A stretch of 64,000 nucleotides of DNA, from assembly GCA_033851955.1 (NCBI GenBank), contig JAWSVK010000010.1, forward strand, positions 124,001 to 188,000, written 5' to 3'. Under the pieces are notes generated by a model, which did no database searches, was not told where the DNA came from, and worked only from the letters and a program-made list of their open reading frames with translations. The position numbers and the translations under genes were made by a program. Source of the stretch: Profundibacter sp033851955. Lineage in GTDB: Bacteria > Pseudomonadota > Alphaproteobacteria > Rhodobacterales > Rhodobacteraceae. Positions 7,810 to 16,147 of the stretch are shown one piece after another (the first letter of the stretch is position 1; each line of letters begins with the position of its first letter).

Positions 7810-9293
7810 TGGTTGGTTTTCTTTCGTTTGTGGTTTTTCCAAACCCGCAGCATGTGCAGGGTCAGGACAAGGAAAATCATAAGGAACAGGATCATGGCAA
7901 TGGGCCTGTCGATGAAATCATACGGGGTTTTCACGCGGGCCATTGCGGCCCTCAGTTTGACCTCCATAATGCCGCCCAAAACCATACCCAATATGATGGG
8001 CACAATTGGTAAGCTTAGACGTTTCAACACGAATCCAAGCACACCAAACCCCGCAGCCAAAGCACAATCGGTGGCCGAGTTGCGCAGAGAATAGACCCCG
8101 ACAAAACTAAGCACCAAAATGCACATGCCAAGAAAACGGTTGGGGATTTTCACCACTTTGATCAACTGGTTCGTTGCCATCAGTAAAAATACCAACACAA
8201 GCACATTCAAAATCAACAACGCGATATACAGCGCCACAACAAAATCCATTTGGTTCTGGAATAACCCCGGCCCCGGGATCACGTTGTGCACATAAAACAC
8301 GCTCAACATCATCGCTGTCAGCGCCTCGCCGGGGATACCCAAAGCCAACAACGGCACCATGGCGGCGGCGGGCACGGCGTTGTTGGCGGTTTCAGCAGCG
8401 ATCAACCCTTCGCTTGATCCATGCCCAAAATCCTCGGGCCGTTTGCTGGATTTTTGCGCGTAGCTATAACTCATGAATTGGGCCGTGAATTCACCGACAC
8501 CGGGCACCATGCCCATCACCACACCAAATGTTGCCGACACGCCAGCCACCCGAGGATGCCGCGCCAACTCTCGAAAGCCCTGAAAGAACGAGCCTCGTAA
8601 TTTGGTCAGCCGCACTTTTTCATCCTCGCTTTGCAGCAGGATAAACGCCTGTGACAGTGCGAACAGTCCCAGCACCACCACGATCAGGTTCACGCCGCTC
8701 GATAGCCAACTTTGGTCAAACGTAAATCGTTTTGTGTACTTCACAGGCTCCAATCCGATTGTGTTCAACCAGATGCCAAAACAGGCCAATGCCGCAGCGA
8801 TCAAAGTTTGCCCTCGGTGGGCTGTGATCACCAGTATGATGCCCAAAAGAGCGGCTAGAAAAATCTCACGCGAGCCGAACATCGGCGCGATTTTAGCAAG
8901 CACGGGCGCGAACAAGATCAAACAGATCACCGAAAAAATTCCGCCAAAGAACGAGCTGGAATAGGCCAAAGAAATGGCGCGACGCGCCTCGCCCCGCGTG
9001 GTCATCGGGTAGCCGTCATAGGTGGTCAGCGCGTTCACCGCCGTCCCCGGTGTGTTGATCAGGATCGCAGGAATTGAACCGCCATACATGGACGATCCGT
9101 AAATCCCCAACAGCACCGTCAAGCCAACAATCGGGTCCATCGAGAACGTCGCAGGCAGCAAAATAGCAATCGCCACCGCAGGCCCAACCCCGGGGATCGC
9201 GCCAATCACGACTCCGCCGACCGAGCCAACCAGTAGTGCCAGCACCACGTCCCAGCGGGCCAAAATATCTAGGCTGGAGAGGATCAGATCCAT
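7674..9293 (-). CDS. tctA: Tripartite tricarboxylate transporter large permease (TctA)
   Basis: Large membrane subunit of a TTT-family solute importer, with the family signatures GVGPAVAIAILLP near the N-terminus, GSSMYGGSIPAILINTPGT and GMVPGVGEFTAQFMSYSYAQ. About 12 hydrophobic segments end near residue 482. The reading frame then runs on for roughly 55 basic, low-complexity residues (KNHKRKKTNQ onward), giving 539 residues against about 500 for relatives. The extension overlaps the aldehyde dehydrogenase by 136 bp and looks like read-out of that gene in the wrong frame after loss of the original stop codon. Order tctC-tctB-tctA is typical. Confidence 0.9.
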   Translation of the reverse strand: MDLILSSLDILARWDVVLALLVGSVGGVVIGAIPGVGPAVAIAILLPATFSMDPIVGLTVLLGIYGSSMYGGSIPAILINTPGTAVNALTTYDGYPMTTRGEARRAISLAYSSSFFGGIFSVICLILFAPVLAKIAPMFGSREIFLAALLGIILVITAHRGQTLIAAALACFGIWLNTIGLEPVKYTKRFTFDQSWLSSGVNLIVVVLGLFALSQAFILLQSEDEKVRLTKLRGSFFQGFRELARHPRVAGVSATFGVVMGMVPGVGEFTAQFMSYSYAQKSSKRPEDFGHGSSEGLIAAETANNAVPAAAMVPLLALGIPGEALTAMMLSVFYVHNVIPGPGLFQNQMDFVVALYIALLILNVLVLVFLLMATNQLIKVVKIPNRFLGMCILVLSFVGVYSLRNSATDCALAAGFGVLGFVLKRLSLPIVPIILGMVLGGIMEVKLRAAMARVKTPYDFIDRPIAMILFLMIFLVLTLHMLRVWKNHKRKKTNQWSTSHASTSFANNLYRRRNSLLTARGKRVRAKRSTFSRQSTDKN

Positions 9294-9302
9294 GCGTTGC
9301 TC

Positions 9303-9833
9303 CTAAAAGTTCAAGATGAAAAGGCTACGCAATCCAGCTGGCAAATACTCGTAGATCAGCCCCCCTGGAATTTTGACCTGCAACATTGATTTGAACAACA
9401 CCACTACGAACAAAGAAAACACAACAGAAATCCATAGCATTTTGCGGCTGCGGTACCCCAACCGCCACGTCAGCAGCGGCGCAAAAATCAGTGTCGTCGG
9501 CAGGTACCCAACAATCGGTACAACCCATACGTATACCAAAAACCACAGTGCGTATTCCACTGATTCAAACCAGATACGCGCCTCACGCAAATCGTAACGG
9601 CTAATGCGGTTTCGGTGCAGTGTCTTTAGGTGCAAAGCTCCGAAAACCGCCATGCCGATCACCCCAACAGCAGGCCAGAACCGTGGCTGGGCAAAAAACT
9701 TCACCTTGGCCTTCCAAACAGTTTGATCGCCCAGCAAAGCCACCAGCAGAATCGCAATCGCCGTGAACCCAACGGCGAACAGGAACTGTCCAGCTCTGCG
9801 GTGGCCATTGCTCTCTTGGGGGTCATCACTCAT
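9303..9833 (-). CDS. tctB: Tripartite tricarboxylate transporter small permease (TctB)
   Basis: 176 residues with four hydrophobic segments (about 17-35, 50-66, 93-125 and 133-155), matching the small membrane subunit of TTT importers. Sequence is weakly conserved in this family, so the assignment rests on size, topology and position 9 bp before tctA. It is separated from tctC by 56 bp holding a strong hairpin, which may set its level below that of the binding protein. Confidence 0.85.
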   Translation of the reverse strand: MSDDPQESNGHRRAGQFLFAVGFTAIAILLVALLGDQTVWKAKVKFFAQPRFWPAVGVIGMAVFGALHLKTLHRNRISRYDLREARIWFESVEYALWFLVYVWVVPIVGYLPTTLIFAPLLTWRLGYRSRKMLWISVVFSLFVVVLFKSMLQVKIPGGLIYEYLPAGLRSLFILNF

Positions 9834-9849
9834 GGCTGGGCCTCGCGTG

Positions 9850-9886
9850 TTTCATGGGCCAAGGTAACACACCTCGGCCCATGAAA
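9850..9886 (-). promoter_or_regulatory. Strong hairpin between tctC and tctB
   Basis: TTTCATGGGCC (9850-9860) and GGCCCATGAAA (9876-9886) are perfect 11-bp inverse complements. Inside them AGGT and ACCT can extend the stem after one mismatch, leaving a 5-nt loop. It begins 3 bp after the tctC stop on the minus strand, and no run of T follows. It is more likely an mRNA 3'-end stabiliser or partial attenuator, giving more binding protein than permease, than a full terminator. Confidence 0.6.
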
Positions 9887-9889
9887 TTA

Positions 9890-10831
9890 CTATTCCAAAA
9901 TTTTACCGATGCGAGCAACCGTTTCTTTGTCGGTTTCGATGCGGGCTGCACTGTCTTTGGCATCCATCCAGTAGACCAGCGCACCTGTTTCAGCCGCAAT
10001 TTTCTGTGCGCGATCGCTCATCACAGTCTTGGCAGCGACGGCCGCAATTTTGTCACGTACATCTTGCGGTGTGTCCTTCAGAACAAACAGACCATTCCAA
10101 AGCGCGATATCCAATGTCGCGTCCAATTCGCCAATTGCAGGTGCATCTGGGATTAAGGAAATCCGTTGATCCGTTACTGCCACCAAAATCTTGACGCTGT
10201 CCAAACATGGCAGGATCAACTGCAATGTGGTGTTGATTACATCCGCGTCGCCAGAAGCCAGCGTGTTGCAATCCAGCGCATCAAACGCGGCGTCTGAGCC
10301 CCAGCTGAAACCTGCATTTACCGCAAAGGCTTTGGTTACCTGAGTTGGCGTCAAAACGTCGCCGAAATGACCAAGAGCCACGTCATTTTCTTTGGCGTAG
10401 GCGGCCAGTTCGGCCATGCTGGAATATGGCGCATCAGCCGCGGTCGCGATTACAAACGGATAGGTTAGGAAAATCCCGATTGGGTCGAATTTCTCTGGGG
10501 CCAATTCATCGATGCCGATCTCGTGACCGATCACCGGAACAGCCGGAACAAATGATCCGATCGTATATCCATCTGCTGGCGCCGTTGCGACGTCGATTGC
10601 ACCTGGAAATGGCCCGCCACCTCCGCCTGGCTTGTTCACCACGGCCGCCGCAACACCGTATTCGGCTTGAAAGTCTTCGGCGATCATACGTGTCAGCACA
10701 TCCTCCAAATCGCCCGGTGGCCATGGCACGATGAAGGAAACAGGTTTTTCGGGGTAGTCGGCCAGTGCGGGTCCGGCAATCGCTGCAATCGCAATCGCCA
10801 ACGCGCCGCCCAATAGGCTGGAATTTTTCAT
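9890..10831 (-). CDS. tctC: Tripartite tricarboxylate transporter substrate-binding protein (TctC/Bug family)
   Basis: 313 residues with a signal peptide (hydrophobic core GALAIAIAAIAG, then ALA before DYPEKPV). The mature N-terminus YPEKPVSFIVPWPPGD is the ligand-contact region of Bug-type binding proteins. The ATG at 10831 has AGGGAG in the right place, whereas a longer reading frame begins 30 bp upstream without one. It is the first gene of the minus-strand run, facing the IclR regulator. The ligand is probably a carboxylate, perhaps an aromatic acid given the hpa genes downstream, but this is inference. Confidence 0.9.
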   Translation of the reverse strand: MKNSSLLGGALAIAIAAIAGPALADYPEKPVSFIVPWPPGDLEDVLTRMIAEDFQAEYGVAAAVVNKPGGGGGPFPGAIDVATAPADGYTIGSFVPAVPVIGHEIGIDELAPEKFDPIGIFLTYPFVIATAADAPYSSMAELAAYAKENDVALGHFGDVLTPTQVTKAFAVNAGFSWGSDAAFDALDCNTLASGDADVINTTLQLILPCLDSVKILVAVTDQRISLIPDAPAIGELDATLDIALWNGLFVLKDTPQDVRDKIAAVAAKTVMSDRAQKIAAETGALVYWMDAKDSAARIETDKETVARIGKILE

Positions 10832-10865
10832 GTCGTTCTCCCTATGCAACAACCGATTCATTGTC

Positions 10866-10882
10866 GGTTCATTATTTGAACC
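10866..10882. promoter_or_regulatory. 17-bp palindrome, possible IclR-family operator
   Basis: GGTTCA (10866-10871), 5-bp spacer TTATT, then TGAACC (10877-10882), a perfect dyad. It lies 35 bp upstream of the tctC ATG and 131 bp upstream of the divergent IclR-type gene. A further GGTTC half-site follows at about 10886. IclR regulators bind short dyads of this kind in divergent promoters, so binding by the neighbour is inferred. Confidence 0.5.
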
Positions 10883-11013
10883 ATTGGTTCTGTTTTAGAT
10901 TGACAGAGGGCGGGTGATTCCGTCAAGTAAAAACAACGACTCGAAATTTAATGCGGCAGATAGGCTAAACGCTCTTAGCGTCGCGATCCGCAAAACTACA
11001 AACGGAAGTCACC

Positions 11014-11787
11014 ATGGGAACCACATCCAAGGCCCTGTCATTGCTTAATTTTTTCTCACGTGCCACACCTGAAATCGGTTTGACTGATATGGCACGGCTC
11101 GCTGGAATGAACAAAGCCACGACCTATCGATTACTGACCGACTTGGCCGCGCACGGCTTCGTTGAACAAGCCGGAACAGGACGCGAGTACCGTTTGGGTC
11201 CAGCATTTTTGCGGCTTTCTGCCCTGCGTGAAGCTGCCGTTCCAATGCGCGAAGTCGCTGTCGATGTGTTGAAGTCCCTCAGCATAGCCACCGGCGAAAC
11301 CGCGCATATGTCGCTGCTGCAAGGCGGCCAGTTGTCGACCTTCGCCTTCACCTATTCTGACGCTCACGGCACACAGGTGCGCATGGAAGACGCCGAAGTT
11401 TTGACACTGCACGCTACCAGCTCCGGGTTGGCCGTACTCACCTTCAGCCCTGCAGATCTTGTCGATCAAGTCCTTTCACAACCGCTCAAAGCACTCACCC
11501 CCGAAACCGTCACCGACGCCGCTCAGATACGCCAACAGCTAGACCAATGTCGTCAACAAGGGTTCGCGGTATCCATCGGCGGGTTTGAGCGCGACGTCCA
11601 TTCCCACGCCGTGCCGGTTTTTGATTCCCGTTCAAACTGCATCGGTGCCGTCGCCGTCGCCGCACCAGTGACCCGCATGGATGACGCGCTACAAACCTTG
11701 ATCCAGCAAGAATTGCTGGGCAGCGCCGTACGATTGACCCGCCTGCTCGGCGGTTTCCCACCTGCACATTTTCGGCCGAAGTTATGA
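11014..11787 (+). CDS. IclR-family transcriptional regulator
   Basis: 257 residues. The N-terminal winged helix-turn-helix spans about 1-60 (LTDMARLAGMNKATTYRLLTDL). The C-terminal effector domain ends with the GFERDVHSHAVPVFD and IGAVAVAAP segments conserved in IclR effector pockets. It is divergent from tctC, with the palindrome at 10866 between them, and is followed after 31 bp by a class III aminotransferase on the same strand. It probably controls the tct-led operon, the aminotransferase, or both. The effector is unknown. Confidence 0.88.
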   Translation: MGTTSKALSLLNFFSRATPEIGLTDMARLAGMNKATTYRLLTDLAAHGFVEQAGTGREYRLGPAFLRLSALREAAVPMREVAVDVLKSLSIATGETAHMSLLQGGQLSTFAFTYSDAHGTQVRMEDAEVLTLHATSSGLAVLTFSPADLVDQVLSQPLKALTPETVTDAAQIRQQLDQCRQQGFAVSIGGFERDVHSHAVPVFDSRSNCIGAVAVAAPVTRMDDALQTLIQQELLGSAVRLTRLLGGFPPAHFRPKL

Positions 11788-11818
11788 CCCAGAACACTCA
11801 ACAGAAAGGTGCCTTTCA

Positions 11819-13171
11819 ATGAAGGACTCCAACTTCCTAAAAGAGAACAACGCCCGCTCAATCTGGCACCCTATGGCGCATCCCGCCGACAGCCGTGCCA
11901 ACCCTCCTGCTATCATTACAGGGGCCTCGGGGGTACGGATCACCGACATCGACGGGCATGAAGTGGTTGACGCTGTAGGCGGCCTTTGGAACGTGAACCT
12001 TGGCTTTTCCTGCCAACCAATCAAAGAAGCCATCGCGGCCCAGCTAGGGGCCCTGCCCTATTACTCCACCTTTCGCGGCACCACCAACGACAAGGTGATC
12101 GAGCTGGCCGAAGAGCTGCGCGAATTCTTTGGCCCCGACGGGGTCAGCCGCGCGTTTTTCACCTCGGGTGGTTCCGACAGTGTTGAAACTGCGCTGCGGC
12201 TTGCGCGGCAATATCACAAGATCAGGGGCGACATGGGCCGTGTCAAATACCTGTCCTTGAAAAAGGGCTACCACGGTACCCACACGGGCGGCGCATCGGT
12301 CAATGGCAACGCTAATTTCCGCACTCAGTATGAGCCACTTTTGCCCGACTGCCACCACATTCCGGCCCCCTACACCTATCGCAACCCGTTCAACGAAACC
12401 GACCCCGAGCGCCTTGCCCAACTGTGTTTAGCAGCGCTTGAAGACGAAATCGCCTTCCAAGGTGCCTCAACCATCGCGGCCTTCATCATGGAGCCGATCC
12501 TCGGCGCTGGTGGTGTTATCCCACCGCATCACAGTTTCATGCCCGGCGTGCGCGATATCTGCACCCGCAACGGCATCCTGTTGATCGCCGACGAGGTCAT
12601 CACCGCCTTCGGCCGCACCGGGTCTTGGTCTGGTTCTCGCCATTGGGGGGTGCAGCCCGACATGATGTGCACGGCCAAAGCCATCACCAACGGCTACTTC
12701 CCGTTTGGCGCGGTGATGATCGCCGACGCAGTGGCCGAAGTGTTTGAGAACGACAGCACTGGAAAAGCCGCAATCGGACACGGTTACACCTACTCTGGTC
12801 ACCCCGTCGGGGCCGCGGCTGCCTTGGCCTGTCTGGCTGAAACCAAACGTCTAAAGGTCAATGAAAACGCCGCCGCGCGTGGGGCGGAGCTGTTTGCTGG
12901 CCTGCAATCATTGGCCGAGCAGCACGACATCATCGGTGATCTGCGTGGCGGGCATGGCCTGATGTGCGCGATGGAACTCGTTTCGGATCGCGCCACCAAA
13001 GCCGGCATCGACAAACCCACAATCGGAACCATCCAAGAGGCCACTTACCGCGCCGGCGCGATGATCCGCATCTCTGGGCCAAACATCATTTTGTCACCGC
13101 CCTTGGTGCTGACCAGCAGTGATGTGCAAACCATCCTAAGTGCGCTTTCGGCAGGTTTTAGAGCGGCCTAA
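11819..13171 (+). CDS. Class III (omega) PLP-dependent aminotransferase
   Basis: 450 residues of the class III aminotransferase fold. Visible are the phosphate-binding TSGGSDSVETALRLARQY, the aspartate in ILIADEVITAFGRTG, and the lysine in CTAKAITNGYFP that forms the Schiff base. GHGYTYSGHPVGAAAAL is typical of omega-amino-acid:pyruvate enzymes. It would move an amino group from an omega-amino acid or diamine to a keto acid. It follows the IclR gene by 31 bp with a GAAAGG ribosome site, and its stop overlaps the convergent ferredoxin stop by 4 bp. The glutamine-synthetase-like ligase and amidotransferase nearby suggest amine breakdown. Confidence 0.9.
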   Translation: MKDSNFLKENNARSIWHPMAHPADSRANPPAIITGASGVRITDIDGHEVVDAVGGLWNVNLGFSCQPIKEAIAAQLGALPYYSTFRGTTNDKVIELAEELREFFGPDGVSRAFFTSGGSDSVETALRLARQYHKIRGDMGRVKYLSLKKGYHGTHTGGASVNGNANFRTQYEPLLPDCHHIPAPYTYRNPFNETDPERLAQLCLAALEDEIAFQGASTIAAFIMEPILGAGGVIPPHHSFMPGVRDICTRNGILLIADEVITAFGRTGSWSGSRHWGVQPDMMCTAKAITNGYFPFGAVMIADAVAEVFENDSTGKAAIGHGYTYSGHPVGAAAALACLAETKRLKVNENAAARGAELFAGLQSLAEQHDIIGDLRGGHGLMCAMELVSDRATKAGIDKPTIGTIQEATYRAGAMIRISGPNIILSPPLVLTSSDVQTILSALSAGFRAA

Positions 13172-13482
13172 ACCGCCGGAACTGTCAAAACCAATCCATC
13201 CAGATCAGCGTTCATGCTGATCTGGCAGGACAGGCGCGACCCCTCGCGGCGCTCGGCCTCGGTCATGTCTAACATGGCCTCTTCGAAATCGCTGGCCTCA
13301 CCCGCCGCCGCCGCCCATTCGGACGCGACCACAACATGACAGGTGGCGCAGCTTAACGCCCCGCCGCACTCCCCCAAAACATAGGGTACATCATTGGCCA
13401 ATGCCGCATCCTTTAGCGTCGAGCCAGCATCGACCTCGGCTACGATGGTGTCGCCGTCCTCAACGTTCCAAGTCACTTTCAT
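13168..13482 (-). CDS. [2Fe-2S] ferredoxin, putidaredoxin-type
   Basis: 104 residues with cluster ligands C39, C45, C48 and C86 in the pattern C-x5-C-x2-C-x37-C (ECGGALSCATCH, LSCQ). This spacing is that of adrenodoxin/putidaredoxin ferredoxins that feed electrons to P450s. A P450 gene lies two genes upstream in the same run (P450, glutamine-synthetase-like, ferredoxin), so it is the obvious partner. No ferredoxin reductase gene is seen nearby and one would have to come from elsewhere. It starts 9 bp after the ligase gene. Confidence 0.9.
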   Translation of the reverse strand: MKVTWNVEDGDTIVAEVDAGSTLKDAALANDVPYVLGECGGALSCATCHVVVASEWAAAAGEASDFEEAMLDMTEAERREGSRLSCQISMNADLDGLVLTVPAV

Positions 13483-13491
13483 CGCCGTTCC

Positions 13492-14784
13492 TCATACGTA
13501 ATAGACATAGAAATCTCGCAGCGCGTCGCCTTCCAGATCGCGGGTCTTTTTCACCTCTTTACGCTTCATGAACAGGTGGTTGTCGACCAGCATCCGCCCA
13601 ACAGCATCACCCAGCTCAACATCCGCTTCCAGATCATCCATCGCGGCTTTCAAATCAACAGCTGTGCCCTGTTTGGCATCCGTACGTTCAAACCCGTCGC
13701 CCGTTTCTGCAGGCCCCAGATCATAGCCCTTCTCCAGCCCCAGTCGCGCAGCCTGCAACACCGCAGCTACCGCCGTATAAGGGTTTGACGTCGCGTCTGC
13801 CATCCGGTGCTCAAGCCGGGCCTTTGCCCCACCCTCGCCGGAAATCCGCGTGGTCACACAACGATGATCACCGCCCCAGTTTTTCCAATAGCCCGACAGA
13901 ATTCCCGGCTGCATCCGTTGATAGGAATTCGCCGTCGGGCAAATCAAACCCGCCAATCCAGTGTGATGATGCATCAGCCCCGCCACACATCCCCTTGCCA
14001 AATCATTCATATGTTCGGGGCCGCCAACCGGCCCGTTGTCGAGCGCATTGTTACCCTCGCCATCGCGAAACGAGAAATTGATGTGCATGCCCGAACCGCC
14101 AGCCTCGGCTATCGGCTTTGGCATAAACGTCAAAACCACGCCGTGTTCCAGCGCAATTTCCCGTGCCATAAGACGGAACAACACGATGTCATCCACAGCC
14201 TTAACCGCATCATCAAACGTCAGGGTGAATTCAAACTGCGGACTGTCATATTCCGCTGTGATCATGTCCAAACGAAAACCCAGCTCATCCGCTTTTTCCC
14301 AGATCGCATCGGTAAATCGCAACGGGTCCGTAAAGGGGCCTGTGCCGTAAACCACGCCGCCCGGCGCATCATATGGCACCAAGCGGCCCTGTTCATTGCT
14401 GACCATCGCAAAGCATTCCAACTCGATCCCGACCATCGGCGACAGGCCGTGTTCGTCCTGCCAGCCCTTGACCGCACGCTTTAACGCCCCACGCGGGCAC
14501 AGCGCTAATGGCTCCCCCTCATGATCATACAAATCGCCCAAAACAATCTTGGTGGCCCGATCCCAACTGTCGCGAATGTCATCACCCGACCAGCGCAGCT
14601 CCATATCCGGCAAGCCCTGCATCATCATCGCGCCCGGCGCGTCCAGCAAATCCTTGTCGTAATGCACCCCAAAGGTCGAGCGGCAGAACCGCGTGTCATC
14701 ATCACCAATCTTTGAGCTGGGCAAATACTTGCCTCGCATTATGCTTAAGTGGTCACAAAACATGGCGCGCAAACGATCGTTCAT
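13492..14784 (-). CDS. Glutamine-synthetase-like gamma-glutamyl ligase
   Basis: 430 residues of the glutamine synthetase catalytic fold. Metal- and ATP-site segments are visible: MVGIELECFAM, AEYDSPQFEFTL, VLTFMPKP, GGSGMHINFSF and the arginine-containing region SGYWKNWGGDHRCVTTR. Relatives such as PuuA, GMA synthetase and the aniline enzyme AtdA1/TdnQ couple glutamate to amines rather than ammonia. It lies between a P450 and a ferredoxin on the same strand, 15 bp after the P450. A true nitrogen-assimilation GlnA would usually sit with glnB, so an amine ligase is the better guess. Confidence 0.85.
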   Translation of the reverse strand: MNDRLRAMFCDHLSIMRGKYLPSSKIGDDDTRFCRSTFGVHYDKDLLDAPGAMMMQGLPDMELRWSGDDIRDSWDRATKIVLGDLYDHEGEPLALCPRGALKRAVKGWQDEHGLSPMVGIELECFAMVSNEQGRLVPYDAPGGVVYGTGPFTDPLRFTDAIWEKADELGFRLDMITAEYDSPQFEFTLTFDDAVKAVDDIVLFRLMAREIALEHGVVLTFMPKPIAEAGGSGMHINFSFRDGEGNNALDNGPVGGPEHMNDLARGCVAGLMHHHTGLAGLICPTANSYQRMQPGILSGYWKNWGGDHRCVTTRISGEGGAKARLEHRMADATSNPYTAVAAVLQAARLGLEKGYDLGPAETGDGFERTDAKQGTAVDLKAAMDDLEADVELGDAVGRMLVDNHLFMKRKEVKKTRDLEGDALRDFYVYYV

Positions 14785-14799
14785 TTTAGGTCTTTACCC

Positions 14800-16059
14800 T
14801 CACAATAGTGTCACACGAATAGGCAGAGATTTGATCCCGCCAACGAAGTTCGAGCGCAGGAATTTTTGCTCTCCCGCAGGCTCAACCGATTTCACCCGCT
14901 TGGCAAATTCCTCGAACAATACCCGCACCTCAAGCCGTGCGAGATGCATACCCAGACACAGATGCGGGCCACCTTTGCCAAACGACAAATGCTGATTGGC
15001 AGGGCGTGTAAGATCGACACGCATCGGGTCGTTTATCACAGCGTCGTCGCGATTTCCGGAAACCCACCACAGTAAAACCTTATCGCCCTCGCGGATAGTT
15101 TTACCGTGCATTTCAAAATCCCGCGTGGCGGTCCGCCTAAAGTAAAGCGCCGGACAGGCCCAACGAATAATCTCATCCGCTGCCGTGTCCCAGATGTCAC
15201 CACCCTTTTGCATCTGCGCCAGCAATTCTGGCTGATGCGCCAACGCTTGCAGGCCCGCCGCGATAGAATAGCGCGTGGTATCATTGCCCGCCGCCACCAG
15301 CAGACAAAAGAAATTGCGAAATTCGGTTTCCGAAATCACTTCGCCGTCCTTGTCGGGCTGCAAGATCATGTGCAAAATCCCGTTGGTGTCACCGGTGCGA
15401 TTTTTTTCGACCATCAGCTCCTTGGCATATTCCCAAAGCTCAGCCCCGGCGGGTGAGTTGAACGGCATCATGCGAAACTCATCGGTCTCCATTTTGTCCA
15501 ACACATGTTTTGTGAAATCGGGATCGGTGTTGGCAATTAACGCATCGCCCTTTTCCACCAACCACGGCAGATCTTTGTCTGGCGTCCCCAATATCCGCCC
15601 CAGCATTCGCATCGGTAGTTGACGGGCAATTTCCTTGGTCGCGTCAAATTCACCTTTGCCCAAAACCTCGTCCAAAATCTCAACGCACAGAGCACGCACT
15701 GTTGTTTCAAATTCGGCAATCACCGGCTTTGAAAACGCCTTGGCCACCTTAATGCGGGTTTTCATATGTTCAGGCGGATCGGTTTCCTGAAAGGTACGTC
15801 GCGCTAGATATTCCTCATAGGTCTGGTCTTCCATTCGGATGCCCTGAGCCGATGAAACCAGATCATGCTGGCGGTTCAATTCCAGAATATCGGCGTGCCG
15901 CGTGATTGACCAAAAGCCCTTGCCCTCGGACCAATCCGACCAATGCACTGGTTCGTCACGCCGCAAACGCGCAAAGGTATTATGCGGCGGGCCAGAGGCA
16001 AAAGTGTCATGGCTCGCCAAATCCGCATAGCCGTCATCATTGGATTGCCAAACCGTCAT
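14800..16059 (-). CDS. Cytochrome P450 monooxygenase
   Basis: 419 residues from the ATG at 16059 (MTVWQSN), chosen because AGGAG lies 6-7 nt before it; an upstream in-frame extension of 67 residues has no P450 character. The I-helix oxygen-activation motif AGNDTTR is at 257-263, the EIIR of the K-helix follows, and the heme loop FGKGGPHLCLG carries the thiolate ligand C368. It is soluble, class I type, so it needs a ferredoxin. First gene of the three-gene run P450/ligase/ferredoxin and divergent from the amidotransferase at 16148. Substrate unknown. Confidence 0.93.
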   Translation of the reverse strand: MTVWQSNDDGYADLASHDTFASGPPHNTFARLRRDEPVHWSDWSEGKGFWSITRHADILELNRQHDLVSSAQGIRMEDQTYEEYLARRTFQETDPPEHMKTRIKVAKAFSKPVIAEFETTVRALCVEILDEVLGKGEFDATKEIARQLPMRMLGRILGTPDKDLPWLVEKGDALIANTDPDFTKHVLDKMETDEFRMMPFNSPAGAELWEYAKELMVEKNRTGDTNGILHMILQPDKDGEVISETEFRNFFCLLVAAGNDTTRYSIAAGLQALAHQPELLAQMQKGGDIWDTAADEIIRWACPALYFRRTATRDFEMHGKTIREGDKVLLWWVSGNRDDAVINDPMRVDLTRPANQHLSFGKGGPHLCLGMHLARLEVRVLFEEFAKRVKSVEPAGEQKFLRSNFVGGIKSLPIRVTLL

Positions 16060-16116
16060 CTCGGTCTCCTTGTCGTGGTTCGTTTTTGGGGTTCCCCCAT
16101 CCGTGATCATTTTATA

Positions 16117-16126
16117 TAACATGTTA
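16117..16126. promoter_or_regulatory. Short palindrome in the P450/amidotransferase divergent promoter region
   Basis: TAACATGTTA is a perfect 10-bp dyad in an AT-rich part of the 88-bp region between the two divergent genes. It is placed where a regulator could control both directions. No regulator gene lies directly beside it; the nearest is the IclR gene at 11014. Short dyads occur by chance, so this is weak. Confidence 0.3.
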
Positions 16127-16147
16127 AGTATGTAAAGGGATAAGTCT

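Noticed and set aside
13492..14784. Housekeeping glutamine synthetase GlnA
   Set aside because: Sits between a P450 and a ferredoxin, with no glnB near; an amine gamma-glutamyl ligase fits better, though not proven.
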